Shown here one piece after another: positions 10,690 to 21,300 of a stretch of 64,000 nt of DNA; the first letter of the stretch is position 1, and each line of letters starts with the position of its first letter. A program made the translations under genes and the position numbers. Location of the stretch: contig JBBMOL010000287.1 in NCBI GenBank assembly GCA_037954665.1, positions 372,001-436,000 on the forward strand. The letters are read 5' to 3'. Source of the DNA: Laguncularia racemosa. Taxonomy: Eukaryota; Streptophyta; Magnoliopsida; Myrtales; Combretaceae. The notes below the pieces were generated by a model, which ran no database searches, was not told the DNA's origin, and saw nothing but the letters and a program-made list of their open reading frames with translations.

Positions 10690-11958
10690 TCTCCCTCTAT
10701 TCATTCGGTCGAGGCAACGACGGTAAACAAAAGCGCTGGCTGGGAGGCAACCCATGCATCTACTAGGTTAGTTTTCCTTTTACTGTCATCATCAATATAT
10801 TTGCGATTTGTGGTTTTGCAAGTGAGATTTTAATGAAGAGGACAAGACATGGTCTAAGCCACACCTAAGTGTGTGGGCATTTGTGAAAGGTGTCTCATTC
10901 TAGGGGATGACATGGGTACAGGCATGGCTATGTTACAAGCCGTGCCATAAGGTAAGATTTTTCACAAGTTTTTGTACAGGAGCAGTGCCTGACATGGCTT
11001 CGAATACTCCCAGGTTTGCACCCATGTCATCAATAGCTCCTAAGGTTCGAGATTTTCATATAAAAGATGCCTTCCCCTACACTTATTTCCTCATTCACAC
11101 ACCACTCCTCTCTACATTTTTGTTTTAAGAAGTGTTGCTTTTTACTTTTGTTTTAACTGTCTTAATTTGTTTGATTCTGGAAGACTGACCAACCACTAAT
11201 GTTTGAAACAGAAATTGCTGATGATAGTTAGTTTTATTTTCAGCTGATTATTATTTTCTTTTGTTTTTGTGAGATACAGGCTTTCAAAGTATACCAAACC
11301 GTTACGTTTAGCAGGGGTTCTCATGACTTTACTTGTGCGTTGCCTGACTTTCTGTTAAAGATCCGCGTTGTAGGAGAGTTCAGGGGAGTTTTCGTTTTCC
11401 TTTTGTTTTCTTTTTTCTTTTATTCTTTGCTTCCCTTTATGCGTTTCATGAGGACATTGGGGACAATGTCTATTATAAGTGTAGGGAAGGGGGGTTAGGA
11501 AAACGAAACTAGGACATAAGGGTTGTGCAATCAAAAATGTAAATTCCTCTTATTTAAGGTATATTCGATGATGACTTTTGACAATCAAAGACTGCTGAGA
11601 TTTGTTCATACCCCCGTGGAAAATTTTAAAAAATTTTATTCTCTTATTTTGTATTAGAGATATGTTGCTAAAATTACAAGATGAAATCTAAGTGAAGTGA
11701 ACTTACTTGTTATTTAACCTTTACTTTCGGGAGTTGAGATTGGATTAAGGTCACTAGTGAGTTTATTATGCTCTTCTTTTTGCTTAGTAGGTGAGCTATG
11801 TAACTTGGAGTGAAGGAGTAAATGATACTTGTAACTTGGTGATTCCTTTTAAAGAAGTTTCTGAGAAAAAAAAAATTGTTGGGAGTAATTGAAGAATATA
11901 ATAATATGTAAATAGTTTAGAAGTGGGCCTCATAGACTCGAGTAATTAAGCTTGAGAG
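10690..11958 (+). other. Post-pol non-coding region of element F
   Basis: Begins with a 'gggaggcaacccat' block (about 10741-10755), often seen after pol in Athila/Tat elements. It carries more degenerate CATGG/CCGTG motifs (10849-11032) and then ATGAGGACATTGGGGACAAT (11448-11467) followed by a purine run (about 11480-11496). The same signature occurs on the minus strand in element D at 13673-13690. No credible ORF. Confidence 0.65.
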
Positions 11959-12042
11959 ATGCCCTTTTTAGGGAATAACATCTATTGACTCGGGTGACGA
12001 ACTTGGGATCAATGGCTGAAAGCTCGCTACAAGGGTCGTGGG
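11959..12042 (+). repeat. Athila 3'-region repeat, copy R1
   Basis: A block running from 'gatgccctttttagg' to 'aagggtcgtgggaa', with a central 'gactcgggtgacgaactt'. A diverged direct copy (R2) begins about 272 bp downstream and an inverted copy (R3) lies at 12821-12914. Non-coding. It follows the post-pol signature of element F and appears to be 3' untranslated repeat DNA. Confidence 0.65.
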
Positions 12043-12230
12043 AAAAGTCTGAGAAAACTGAACTTAAATCAGCTTATATGAATGATAGTTGATTGATTGA
12101 GATGGTAGAGGTTCAAAGGGGTATCTTAAAACCTAGTAGCCTAAGATCATTTGGTCTGGGACTTACTGACCAAGGAAATTGTCTTAATTAATTAAATGAG
12201 TTAATTGGACTCGAACAAGTAAATCCTAGG

Positions 12231-12322
12231 GACGCCTTCTACGCTGAAGGAATAACGTCTGTTAACTTAAGTGATGAACTCGGGATTATCGATCAAAAGT
12301 TCGTTACATGGGTCGGTTAACT
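12231..12322 (+). repeat. Athila 3'-region repeat, copy R2
   Basis: Diverged direct copy of R1, from 'gacgccttctacgctg' to 'catgggtcggttaact', keeping the 'gatgaactcgggatta' core. R1 and R2 together suggest a tandem unit of about 270 bp within element F. DNA between R2 and R3 (12323-12820) holds the untraced F/D junction, and no gene is seen there. Confidence 0.65.
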
Positions 12323-12820
12323 TAATTAAGTGCTTTAATGCTAAACTCCCAAGATTAACTTAAGAATTGAATGAAATAGAAATGGAAGAGCTAAGGGACG
12401 AGTGGATACAACATGCCTTTAGTCCCTGTTGTGTTGCTTATAACAGTGGTTATAAACATTCATTAGATATAAACTTTGAAACACAAAAGGATTCCTCTTT
12501 CTTCTAACTTGTGTTACACCTTATCAAGAAAATTGAACAGAGAAAACTTCAGCCAAAAGTCTAACTAATCAATGTAAATCAAGCTTTTATCCCTATTATT
12601 AAGGTTAGCTTCCAAAACTACGATTAATTGCAAGTTCAAATAGAAAAAAAGGAGAATTAGTCCACTTTGAAAAGTTATTTAGGAGGATATGATCCTTTAG
12701 GCAATCTGTCCAAGCAAAGTAACCCGAAAAGAAAGTAGACTGCATCAGTACTCCACCTAGCTTCTCCCTTCTATAAAGATCTCTTCAGGGGTTTATTTTT
12801 AATCAGCTCTTTAATTAAAT

Positions 12821-12914
12821 TGGATCCCACAACCCATGTAGCGAGCTTTCATCCGATAATCTCAGGTTCATCACCAAAGTTAACAGACGTTGCTCCCTTA
12901 AACGAAGGCATCCC
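12821..12914 (-). repeat. Athila 3'-region repeat, inverted copy R3
   Basis: On the minus strand it reads from GGGATGCCTTCG to GGGTTGTGGGATCC with GATGAACCTGAGATTATCGG in the middle, matching R2. Its orientation places it in element D, while R1 and R2 belong to element F, so both elements carry the same repeat class in their 3' untranslated DNA. Confidence 0.65.
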
Positions 12915-14052
12915 TATGGACTTAATTACTCAAGTTGGAAGAATCCTTCAATTTTTTTTTTTTTTTTTACTTTCCCATCTTGTTTTGGTAATTTCCTCGG
13001 TCGGCCGATCCCAAGCTAGATGACCTTAGGTGACCAGGTTTTAAAGGGACCCTAACAAACCTCTATTACCTTAACCTTTAAGGAAGTTATTCAAATAGTT
13101 AGTAGAGGGGTTAGACTTTGCTCTTCTGAGGGACTAAGGCCTGCCCATATTAAAAGAATTCTATTTACTTTTATTGATTTAAAGATTAAAGAGATCTCTT
13201 AAGAAAGAATCACTAAGAAGACTACCTCATTTACCCCTTCTTTGAGGGTTAAATGGCTCTTTAGAAATTCAAAAGAGAACTAACCCTCCTAGAAAACTTC
13301 CTAAAGTTAAACCAATTGACCTTTTTCTAAGGATCCCGAACTAATCCTAATTCTAAAATCCAACATTAAGCAATGGGTAAACTTGCTTCACAAGGATTTC
13401 ATCCCACAATTTTGGCCAAGTTAACACAATCCAACATGACTAAGGTGCATTACAAGATAAGCTTTCAGAGTCAATCCCTTATTGAATGCTAAATTGTCTT
13501 TTTCCATCAGGGATGAATAAATAGAAAAATATGAAAAAAAAATTCCCACAAATGCAATGATAAAAGAAAAATTTTGAAAATTTTTCTATCTTTTTGCCGG
13601 ACATCAACCACTCCTAGTTCATTTTTCTTCCTTCTATAATGAATCCCATTCTTCTCCCCCATAGTTAAATGAGACATTGTCCCCAATGTCTTGACATATA
13701 ATTCCAAGGTAAGAGAAAACAAATGCATCAACAAGTTATTATATGATAAGGAAAGAAAAGAACTAGTACTCCCCTAAGCCTGGTCAGCACAAATCGACCT
13801 CATGAACCGCCACGAGTTGAGAAACAAGAAAGTTAAAAAGTTCTTGCAACAAAAGTGAAGTAAAATCTATGATCTCTGCATCCTCAAAAGTTACTGATGT
13901 CCACAAGAAAGGAAAAGTAAGACAGTTAACTAAAAAGAAACAAAGTGAGGCAAGAGTCTAAAGATAGAAAAAGTTACAAAGTTTGCTCTCTCTCTCACAT
14001 AGTTAACTAAAAAAAAAGAATTAAAGAAAAAGAAAGCTGGCAGCTAAGAGGA
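12915..14052 (-). other. Post-ORF3 spacer of element D
   Basis: Non-coding DNA between the third ORF and the 3' end. It includes, on the minus strand, GACATTGGGGACAATGTC (13673-13690) followed by CTATGGGGGAGAAG, the same signature that follows pol in element F. The remainder is A/T-rich and has no ORF conserved elsewhere in the window. Confidence 0.6.
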
Positions 14053-16441
14053 CTAGGCTTCCTCCTCAATCTTTGCTTCCTCCTGATATTCGTCTATTTG
14101 CTGCTCTGTGTCATCCTCTTCTTCACCTTGACTTCCACTCTTTTCTCCCTCCCCTTCGACATGCTGACCTCCATCTCCATCATCACTAGATGAGGAGGAT
14201 GATGAAATGCAATAAGGTAATTTGACTTTTAGTTTGCTGGCAAAAGCTCAGATATATTGTTTCAGGCTTTTATTTTTCTTGCGAAGCTTTCGCACTTCAT
14301 TTGTCAATGCATCCAGCCATCTTGAGGTGTCGTCTTGAGGTGCTTCCATCTCTTCCTCTGATGAGGATTCTCCTTTTGCAAACTTAGGAATGTTAAACTG
14401 AATAAGCACATTTTCACTCATTGGGAGAGACTCTCCTACTTCAGCTGCCGGTGGTTGTAGGGGGAATTCATCCATGTTTTTGAGGATTGTTGTGATATAA
14501 GCCCCACAAAATACACCCTGCTTGGAGAGTTGATCCTATTGTCTAATGGCAAAAGCTAACTCGACTCCCACTTTCACTCAAGTCTCAGTAATCATACTCC
14601 ACATGGCATAAAGTTCCAGTTGACTTACCACCCCAGTGGATTAGAGTCTTCCATAAACGGAGTGAGCCAAGAGCGAGTGAAGGATTCAGTAGCTTGGCTT
14701 CTTTAGATGAGAGCCACGAGAGAGTGAAGAATCATAATTAGAAGTCCTGCTGAAGCGACGCCAAATTTCAGAGATTGTTAAATCCCTTGGTAATGTAGTT
14801 AGAAATGCTCGAAACTCATTGCTAGCTATGAACACTGATGAATATAACCTCGTGTACTAACAAAACTGGGTCATTAAAAGTGTATGATGTTTCCCAAAGG
14901 CCCGAAATGAGACCTCATTGTCTAAGCCGAAGAGGCGATTCGGTCGGTGGATTCTGAAGGTGGCTAGAAACTCAAGTGTTAGCCCTCTGTAGATCTTTTC
15001 ACGAATGGGAAGGAGGGTGACCCAAGCGGGGTTAGACAAGGGTCTCTTAAATTGCCGCTTTTGTCTAAATTCCTGATGGGAAAATTTCTGACACTGCCAA
15101 CCCCTTCAGAACCCAATTTGGATGATTATCCAAATTGCTTATATTTTACCTTATGTCTTTATTTCTAATAAAATTTGAGAATAATCTTACAGGTACAATT
15201 ATAATTCTCCATGGGATGCCAAAATGTCCTACAACTTCAGTTGGACACCGAACATTGTTCAGGATAACAATCAAAGACCCGCTGTGATTGTTCTCTATTC
15301 TGAGGCATTGGATCATGAAGACTTATGTTATTTTATATCTTGTAAATGATTATTGAACTATTTTGGTTGTATTTTGGTTTTGGGACACTTTTATTTCCTT
15401 GTAATTTTCATTTAGGGATAGCCACCTTAAAAGTGGCAAACTTGTAATTTTGAGCACTTTTTAACCCTAGGAGTAGCAAGTATAAATACTTGCTTAGGAG
15501 AGGTTTGAGGGGGCTTATTTTGCAGATTATACACTTCACATTTTTGTGAGAGAGCTTAGGGTTTTCCTAATTCCAAATTCTCTTATCAATTTCAATCCCA
15601 AGAAGTTGAAATTGTGGCGAGTGCAACAAGGAGAAATCGTGAGTAATATCGGTTCCTTATTGTTGTTATCCATTTCATCACTAGTGCGTCATATCTAGGG
15701 TTGATTTGGATGTTCTTGGACTTTTTTTAATTTGCAATTCGTGATCAATAGCTTGTTATAGGATTGATTATGTTGATATATGATATGATTCTCTTCATTG
15801 TGACGTGAATTGGATAGTTGAAGGAAGGGATTGGAATTTGTGGTTTGACCCATTTGTTTTCGTGATTTTATTCACGTGGGTTTCAATTATAATTGTTATT
15901 ATTTGATGAAGATTACTTGTTTGGATTGATAATAGCAATTGGAGCTCTTTGGATTTCATTCCATTGCCTTTAGGATCTCCGCATTTACCTAGTCAAGGGA
16001 ACCGGTTTTTGTGTGTGTGAATTGAGGAGTTTTCCTTTATTCCTTTGATTGTGCTTAAGCTTGGAATTAGGCACATCATCTTTTGGTATTAGAGCTATAT
16101 CATATTTGGATTTAAGATTAAAAAAAAATCCTAATTGAAGAACAATGGTTATAAACATTGGAAATTGACGCCATTATTCAAGAGATTGAGACTAGTTTGA
16201 TTGACATTGTTTGATTGTCTTTCAAATTGGTTTTGTACGTGCTTATTCTTGGTTTTGAGAACATCAATTCCTAAATCAGTGCGGAATTCACATAGATATT
16301 GGGAACAATCTGCTTCTTCTCCACCAATTTTCTATAGAGGTCAGCTTGGGCATCATTGAATCCCTTAGGTACCGTTATACTGCTACCCTCTTGTTTCGTT
16401 CTAGTTCTCTTCGTTTGTGTCTTTTGCTTCTTGGGGGCCAT
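14053..16441 (-). pseudogene. Third ORF of Athila-like element D, split by a solo LTR
   Basis: After pol and in the same sense, a protein of the type called putative plant transposon protein starts at 16441 with the basic segment MAPKKQKTQTKRTRTK (nuclear-localisation-like). It reads about 54 codons to a TAG and is then interrupted by the solo LTR at 15074-16266. The frame resumes without shift through PAWVTLLPIREKIYRGL, RLFGLDNEVSF, a VYGRL/SQLELYAMWSM section, a predicted coiled coil (TNEVRKLRKKNKSLKQ) and a Ser/Asp/Glu-rich acidic tail ending at 14053. Several stops interrupt it. No signal peptide or membrane span is evident, so I do not call it env. Function unknown. Confidence 0.75.
15074..16266 (+). 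repeat. Solo LTR of family C, extended form with an internal primer site
   Basis: 1193 bp starting TGATGGGAAAATTTCTGAC and ending GAGAACATCA, with 5-bp duplications ATTCC at 15069-15073 and 16267-16271. At 16078 there is an earlier LTR-like end (TTAGGCACATCA) followed by TGGTATTAGAGC (16084-16095), a primer-site sequence. The LTR then continues 188 bp to a second end. Element 5 has the same layout. TATAAATA lies near 15482. It is inserted in the third ORF of element D. Confidence 0.9.
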
Positions 16442-17051
16442 CTACAGGAGTTTAACTATAAAAAAAAAGGCACAAAATGGTTCCTACTTGCTATTCCACC
16501 ATGCATATGCGACAAAGTTTACAAACAAGGCATTCTTTGAGTGAAGAGAGTGAAGTACATAGCCTAAAAACATGATGCAAGGATAGAATGCGTGATGCCA
16601 AAAAGTAAAGTCTATGTAAGGGGATATTGATAACATCGAGACATCATTCCACTAATGAGGGAGAGTATGAATTGTACAATGCATGTGTTTAAACCTAGAA
16701 GTGAAGCAACATTAAGCAATCATCCACAATTGAAGCGCATTATGGATGAATAAGAGGAACTTATAGTGCTTACACTAAAACCCATATCCTAATCCTGAAA
16801 AATCTGTAAAGTTATGGTCTTGAGAGTGAAAATTGATGTCTAGAAGGATTATTTACACAATAAACATGGTAGGAAGTATTAGAACACAAAAGCCCCTTGT
16901 TAGACTATCAATTGTGCACGGATTGAGTGATGGAACCCAAATTTACGGTTTGAAATTCAAAACACTACTGCATATTTCGAAAACCCCTAGCATAACAAGA
17001 TATAATCTCTAATCACACAATGAAATGGAACAAGGAATATATCTTACATGT
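16442..17051 (-). other. Element D spacer between pol and third ORF, left of element 1
   Basis: Non-coding A/T-rich DNA upstream of the third ORF start in minus-strand sense. It is continuous with 22346-23012 once element 1 and one copy of the CATGT duplication are removed. No ORF or RNA gene recognised. Confidence 0.6.
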
Positions 17052-17880
17052 TGACGAGATCCATGATGAGAGCCAAGCCGAGAAGAAGAAATGTGGATCC
17101 TCTTGAAGTGCTGCCTGGACCGATCACAAGAAATCGAGCAAAACGATTCAAGGAAGCACTTAACGGGTTGATAATGGTTATCCATGAAGCCAGAAAGGAT
17201 TGGAGCAATCATGAAGTTGGAACGGATTGGAACAACCATTGGAAGACCCTTGCTTTTGTACAAGTTATATTGGACACGGGTTGAAGAGAGCGTGTATTTT
17301 CAAGGCACGGCCGTGTATGGAGTCAAGCAAATCCACAGAAAGATACACGGCTAAAGTACACGGGCATGTATGTTGCCAGAAGTTGCACAGAAAGATACAC
17401 GGTCAAAGTACACGGGCGTGTATGTTGCTAGAAGTTGCACAGAGAAGTACACGGCTAAAGTACACGGGCGTGTATCCCCTGTCGGCCAGCTTGTTTTGTT
17501 TCGCGTTTTTATGTCACTTAACTAAACTACGTCGTTTTGGACTTGTTTTTACACGAATTGTAACCCTAGTATAAAAGCTCCTAGGGTTTAGAACAACTGA
17601 GATTAGACATCTTTGAACATTAAACACTTTTGAGAGGCACCTCTCTTAGTTCTTCAAGAACTAAATCGAACTTATCGGATTGATTTCCGTGGCGTTCATC
17701 CCGACTTATCAATCGGTCTTCCATCCCGATTGTGGCGTCTTCACTTTTATACCAAGGTTTTTGTCTCGCTTATAGACAACGGGTCGCGGTTTTCCACTTT
17801 AGGTGTTTGGGCGTCTGAGGCAACGAATTTCCGAACGTATTGGTATTGGGTTTCATCACGGGTTGGCGTGGTTCATATCA
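17052..17880 (+). repeat. 5' LTR of element 1 (family A)
   Basis: Starts TGACGAGATCC and ends GTTCATATCA. The first 200 bp also encode, in the 3' copy, the tail of integrase (about [18 protein letters not shown]). A 52-bp repeat array lies at 17344-17475, then TATAAAAG at 17570-17577 and CTAGGGTTTAG. The region near 17690-17740 contains paired 'atcccgacttatcaatcgg' and 'atcccgattg' segments conserved in every family A and B LTR here. Confidence 0.92.
17344..17475 (+). repeat. 52-bp tandem array with TACACGG...CCGTGTA-type dyads, LTR A
   Basis: TACACGG begins units at 17344, 17396 and 17448 (period exactly 52 bp). Each unit pairs TACACGG(C/T) with TACACGGGCGTGTA and ends 'agaagttgcacag'. A perfect CACGGCCGTG palindrome precedes the array (about 17305). 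The end is about 95 bp upstream of the TATA box. Element 2 shows the same period at 43305, 43357 and 43409. Confidence 0.92.
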
Positions 17881-17883
17881 GTT

Positions 17884-17895
17884 TGGTATCAGAGC
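17884..17895 (+). other. Primer binding site of element 1 (initiator tRNA-Met)
   Basis: TGGTATCAGAGC, an exact 12-base match to the complement of the plant initiator tRNA-Met 3' end, three bases after the LTR end. Confidence 0.95.
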
Positions 17896-17931
17896 TTAGG
17901 TTTGTCAAAACATCAAGTTCGGTTGAGGAAG

Positions 17932-18391
17932 GTAATATCAAAAACCCTAACTCCAATCGTTCATATCTATTGTTAGCATTCAATTCCGCAATATTAATTG
18001 TCTTTTGATAGTGTAGTATTTACTAGTCGATTGTAAAAAAAAAAAAAAAAGAGTAAAAATCACGACCAAAAAAAAAAAAAGAAGGGAAAAGAAAAGAAAA
18101 GAGAAACGTGATCAAAAGCTAAAAACAGAGACAAAAAAAAAATTCGGATAGAAAAATAGAGGAAAATTTTACGGACCCTAGAGTTGGTTTTGAATTCTAC
18201 GGAAGGAAATTGGTGTAGTTCGGGTTAGTTCCAAGAGAATTGAGAAGAGGAAATTGGTGAGTGATATCATCGTTGTTTGTGAGAATACACGAGTGATTGT
18301 GTGATATCATCATTTGAGCGAAACACGTAAGGGAGTGTATCGTAAGGATTAATTATATATATATTTGTGTTGTACTAATTTTTTTCTGTAG
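17932..18391 (+). other. Putative leader intron of element 1
   Basis: A donor-like AAG|GTAATA starts at 17932. A branch-like TACTAAT (18373-18379), a T-rich tract and CTGTAG|GG form an acceptor ending at 18391, five bases before the gag ATG at 18397. All four family A/B elements keep donor, branch site and acceptor at equivalent places. The interval contains A-rich tracts (about 18036-18150) that splicing would remove. No transcript evidence is available here. Confidence 0.6.
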
Positions 18392-18396
18392 GGACT

Positions 18397-21300
18397 ATGT
18401 CGAGACAACATTCTCCTAAAGGTGAGAGGGGAAGGTTTGATGCTAGGTTAGTAATTGAGGCGTTGAGGGGAGAAATGAAGAGGATGTTTCAAGAGGGAAT
18501 GGAACAAATTCATGAGACGGTAGAGCAAAGACTAGGGCAATCCACAAATGTATTCCAAGGGCGTAAGAGGGAGAGTGGTTCTAGGAGAGTACCGAGGGGT
18601 GGAGATGAAATGACGGATGATAATTTGTATGAGCCTTCTGTTGGGAGTTATAGAGGTTATAGTGGTCGAAATAGAGGAACTAGAGAATGGGAAGATAGAG
18701 GAGATAGGAATAGAGAGGATGATCAATTGAGCAGCATAAAGATGAAGATTCCTCCGTTTCAAGGGAAGAATGATCCCGAGGTGTATTTAGAATGGGAGAA
18801 AAAGGTGGAGATGGTGTTTGATTGTCACAACTATAGTGGGAGAAAGAAGGTGAAACTTGCTGCCATTGAATTTTCAGATTATGCTATAGTGTGGTGGGAT
18901 CAATTAATGTTGAATAGAAGAAGGAGTGGCGAGCCACCTATTGAGTCTTAGGAAGAGATGAAGAGAGTGATGAAGAAGCGGTTTGTACCTACATATTACT
19001 ATCGTGAATTGCACAACAAGTTGCAAACTCTGAGGCAGGGAAGCCGAAGTGTAGATGAGTACTTCAAGGAGATGGAAGTCACTATGATTAGGGCGAATGT
19101 AGAAGAGGATAGAGAGGCTACAATGGCTAGATTTCTTGCTGGATTAAATAGAGAAATCCAAAATGTGGTTGAATTGCAGCATTATGTAGAATTGGAGGAT
19201 ATGGTTCACATGGCTATAAAGGTTGAGAACCAGCACAAGCGGAAGGGTAGTAGTAGTGCACGATTTCAACAGGGTAATGGTTCATCCACTTGGAAGACTA
19301 ATCAATGGAAGAAAGAAGAAAAGCCTTTACCCACCAAACCGAAAGGAGAGCTGAGGCAAGCGGGTTCTACTTCTGGTAATCAAGGTAATCCTGAATCTTG
19401 TACTTCTAGAAATCGTGGCATTAGATGCTTTAAATGTCAAGGTAGAGGCCATATTGCTAGTCAATGTCCAAATAGGCGTGTGATGATTTTGCGTGATGAT
19501 GGTGAGTATGAGACTGAGGGGGATAGTGAAGAAGATGATATGCCACCATTAGAGGATGCTAGTGATGATGAGGAGCCTGCAATGGGAAGGCTAATGGCAG
19601 TAGTGAAGAGAGCTTTGAATGTGCAGGTGAAGGAAGAAGAAGAGGTGCAAAGAGAAAATATATTTCATACTAGATGTTATCTAGGAGATCACATTTGTAG
19701 TTTGATTATTGATGGGGGAAGTTGCACCAATGTAGTGAGCAATTTTATTGTTGAGAGGCTGGGGCTCAAAACAGTTACACACCCTAGTCCATATAAATTG
19801 CAGTGGTTGAATGATAGTGGTGAGACTAAGGTGAGTAAGCAAGCCTTGATTGGTTTTCGCATTGGTAGGTATGAGGATGAGGTGTTATGTGATGTAGTGC
19901 CAATGCAAGCATGTCATGTGTTGTTGGGGAGGCCATGGCAATTTGATAGGAAGGTTGTGCATGATGGCTTTTCTAACAAGTATACGCATGTTCACCAAGG
20001 GAAAAGCTTTAATCTTAAACCTTTAACACCTAAACAAGTGTATGAGGATCAGTTGCAGCTACAACAGTCATTTGCAAAACACAAGGTGAGTGAAAAGCAG
20101 AGTGAGAGTGAGAGAATAAAAGACAATGAGAAGAAAAAGGAATATAAAAGTCAAGATCAAAAGGAAAAGGAGAGGAAGGCTGGAAAGAGTGTGAGAGGCC
20201 AAGTTGAAGGGGGATCAACTTTGGTGGTGAGTGAAAAGGAGAGGGCAGCCTTGCAAAAGGAGAGTTGTGTGGCAAGAGCGAGTGTAGTAAGGAGAGCGTT
20301 AATGATGAGGCAACCTATGTTGTTGCTGGTTTTCAAGGAAACATATTTGATTACTAACGAATTATCTAATGCTTTGCCTAGTGTGGTTGTGTCTCTTATG
20401 CAGGACTTTGAAGATGTCTTTCCGAAGGAACTCCAAAGGCCGTTTGATGAATTAATGGAGAAGGGATACGTGAGAGAAGGCATGAGTCCATGTGCAGTGC
20501 CTGTGATTTTGGTGCCTAAGAAGGATGGATCATGGAGAATGTGTATTGACTGCCGCGCCATCAACAACATCACGGTAAAGTATTGTCATCCCATTCATCG
20601 CTTAGATGACTTCTTAGATTGGTTATATGAGTATAGTGTCATTCCTCATGAGCCTTGGATAGATATGTCCATAGATTTTGTGTTAGGATTATTTAGGCCA
20701 AGGCATGGTCGAGATTCTATTTTTGTGGTTGTGGATAGGAATTCTAAAATGATTCATTTCTTTCCTTGTCATAAAACTGATGATGCTATACACATTGTTG
20801 ATTTGTTCTTTAGAAAGGTAGTGCGTCCGCATGGTATACCTAGAAGCATTGTTAGTGATCGAGATGAGAAATTTTTGAGTCATTTTTAGAGAGTATTATG
20901 GAAAAAGTTGGGAACTAAACGGATGTTTTCAACTATCTGTCACCCACAAATTGATGGGCAAATTGAGGTGGTTAACAGGACTTTAATTCAATTGTTAGGG
21001 GCAATCATAGAGAAGAACATTAGGACTTGGAAGGATTGCCTACCATTTGTGGAGTTTGCATGTAATAGGGCTTTAAATAGCATTATTCATTGTTCACCAT
21101 TTGAGATTGTGTGTGGTTTTAACCCACTGGATCCGATTTATATCTTGCCATTGCAACCTAACAAGTTTGTGAGTTTTGAAGCTGATTCTAAGGCAGATTT
21201 CTTGAGAAGGCTAAACATTGAGCGAAGAACTGAGCAGTATGTGAAACAAGCCAACAAGGGTTGTCGACAAGCTGTTTTTGAACCTAGAGATTGGATTTGG

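Noticed and set aside
10907..11128. 73-residue ORF in the element F post-pol region
   Set aside because: It is a short frame across degenerate dyad motifs, with no similarity to the third ORF of element D and no support elsewhere.
14053..16441. Env-like glycoprotein gene downstream of Athila pol
   Set aside because: No signal peptide, transmembrane segment or Cys-rich ectodomain is visible. The acidic, coiled-coil profile argues for an intracellular protein.
17344..17475. Regular 52-bp repeats resembling a CRISPR array
   Set aside because: The repeats are contiguous, lack unique spacers, sit in plant LTRs and recur identically in both LTRs of each element.
17884..17895. TGGTATCAGAGC as part of a tRNA gene
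   Set aside because: Only the 12-base acceptor-end complement is present, always just after an LTR end. No cloverleaf follows, so it is a primer binding site.
18532..18762. Antisense ORFs opposite gag in elements 1, 2 and 3
   Set aside because: They are shadows of the gag frame on the other strand (Ser/Ile/Pro-rich) and vary with it. No antisense gene is needed to explain them.
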